A DNA stretch of 64,000 nucleotides from Nitrospira_E sp052156535 (GTDB lineage: Bacteria > Nitrospirota > Nitrospiria > Nitrospirales > UBA8639): NCBI RefSeq assembly GCF_052156535.1, contig NZ_JBQKUP010000042.1:62001-126000 (forward strand). Reading direction: 5' to 3'. The notes below the pieces were generated by a model. The model was not told where the DNA came from. It saw nothing but the letters and a program-made list of their open reading frames with translations, and searched no databases. The position numbers were made by a program, and so were the translations under genes. Position 1 is the first letter of the stretch; each line of letters starts with the position of its first letter. This document shows, piece by piece, positions 62,945 through 64,000 of the stretch.

Positions 62945-64000
62945 GATAAGGAATTCAGAACTACCCCAAGGCGGATAACCCTGAAAGAGCGGAGTTACAG
63001 TCTCATTCTGAAACAAAAGATCAACGGCATTACGATCGAATTTGTGCGGGGGAATATCGCAAGTCAACCCGACATGGATGCGATCGTTAACGCGGCCAAC
63101 GCCGAGTTACGCAGTGGGGGCGGGGTTGCCGGGGCCATTCATCGCGCTGCAGGACCAGGGTTGGAAAAAGAAGGTCGGGCGCTGGCTCCTATCCGTCCCG
63201 GTCAAGCGGTGCTCACCGGAGCACATCGTCTTCCCAACCGTTACGTCATCCACTGCCTCGGCCCGGTCTACGGTCGAGACGAGCCGGCTGAAGCGCTTCT
63301 TGCCAACTGCTACGCCAATGCCCTCCGCCTGGCTGAACAGCGCGGCATTCAGTCAATGGCTTTCCCGGCTATCTCAACCGGCATCTTTGGCTATCCAATT
63401 AGGGAGGCGGCACGAGTTGCTCTGAAGACGGTCTTGGAAGAAGTGCCACGGTTGTCCTCCGTCACGCACATCCGGTTCGTGTTGTTCGACGAGGAAAGTC
63501 AACAGTGTTTTGAACGCATCCTTGGAGAACTTTCCTCCTCCCCTGGGAAGTCATCCGGAACGATGGGAACTCCACGTGATTCTCTTGCCGGTAGGGGGAA
63601 ACACCTCGAACATTTTACCTCTCCAACATTACCGGGTCTTTCACCGACGCCTTCTATGCAGGACGAAAGAGGCAATGGCCTGGCGCTCTTTACCGATCTG
63701 TACGAGCTGACGATGCTCCATGCCTATTACGAGGAGGGCATGATGGCTGACGCCGTCTTTACCCTCTTCGTTCGGCGTCTACCGGTCCGGCGGAATTTCC
63801 TATTGGCTTGTGGAGCGGATACCGTCCTCGATTATCTGGAAACGATTCGTTTCAGCGAGGATGATCTGGCCTATCTGGACTCGTTAAGGCAGTTTTCCGG
63901 CAGGTTCCTCAACTGGCTACGTGATTTTCGTTTTACGGGAGAGGTGTATGCCGTTCCCGAAGGAACTCCCGTTTTCGCCAACGAACCGATCCTCGAAATT
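62945..64000 (+). CDS. Macrodomain fused to nicotinate phosphoribosyltransferase (partial)
   Basis: An open frame runs from just after TAG 62942-62944 to the window edge. The first part is a macrodomain (from 63020; motifs DAIVNAAN, GGGVAGAIHRAAGP, AFPAISTGIFGYP) that would bind or cleave ADP-ribose derivatives. A Ser/Gly/Pro-rich linker of about 50 residues leads, without a stop or a ribosome-binding site, into an NAPRTase N-terminus (FTDLYELTM, FVRRLPVRRNFLLACG, YAVPEGTPVFANEPI) that makes nicotinate mononucleotide for NAD synthesis. ATG 63656 is in frame but lacks a Shine-Dalgarno sequence. The actual start is unclear: no ATG lies before the macrodomain; CTG 63008, GTG 63044 or the interrupted GTG 62924 are options. 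Confidence 0.85.

Noticed and set aside
63656..64000. NAPRTase as a separate gene starting at ATG 63656
   Set aside because: No ribosome-binding site before it and the macrodomain frame runs through without a stop; kept only as an alternative.

Overview
The window looks like a chromosomal segment of a Nitrospira-type bacterium (phylum Nitrospirota). This is inferred from the Gram-negative envelope genes, a Rieske protein next to a cytochrome b carrying a fused c-type haem, the style of the protein families and the many dispersed palindromic repeats; no database search was possible, so the taxonomy is tentative. No rRNA, tRNA or CRISPR array was seen.

Layout. 1-2.6 kb: the tail of an unidentified gene, GC-rich non-coding DNA, a lipoprotein methyltransferase, and the remains of a second copy of the PAP2 phosphatase gene that lies intact at 3.2-4.3 kb. 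4.4-11.2 kb: a leftward housekeeping run (mutM, phoH-like, ybeY, ftsY, an M1 peptidase, a PD40 propeller protein). 11.4-18.8 kb: a rightward set with two small proteins, then a coiled-coil protein, an inner-membrane BON/OmpA protein, a Rab-like small GTPase, a sigma-54 activator and a pseudo-receiver protein. 19-24.6 kb: mscL with a zinc-ribbon tail, a CmpX-like channel, Rieske plus cytochrome b/c, and a Tat-exported DUF882 protein. 25.5-28.8 kb: two tandem paralogues of an unrecognised family. 28.9-31 kb: an EEP-fold hydrolase, an AT-rich gene-poor stretch with DnaA-box-like sites, and a CDF cation transporter.

31-40.2 kb is an accessory island: GNAT and VOC enzymes, three toxin-antitoxin modules, an HNH and two GIY-YIG nuclease genes, and several families of structured repeats. 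One cassette ends in an attC-like hairpin. 40.2-55.2 kb is a leftward cell-envelope block: a 1190-residue AsmA/YdbH-like protein, a DUF1318 (YdbL-like) lipoprotein, a 2635-residue exported PD40-TPR-CHAT protein, an SH3-like protein and an M48 lipoprotein. Between the AsmA-like and DUF1318 genes sits a GIY-YIG gene bracketed by two direct copies of a three-unit repeat block. 56-60.2 kb: stress-type envelope genes and a HerA-like ATPase. 60.5-64 kb: an MBL-fold protein, a HEPN-domain protein, and an open frame in which a macrodomain runs in frame into a nicotinate phosphoribosyltransferase that continues past the window.

How the genes may work together: the GTPase/OmpA/coiled-coil/EBP set looks like one envelope-signalling module; the AsmA-DUF1318 pair suggests lipid transport between membranes, with the CHAT protein as a possible partner protease; the macro-NAPRTase fusion links ADP-ribose processing to NAD salvage. 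These functional links are inferences.
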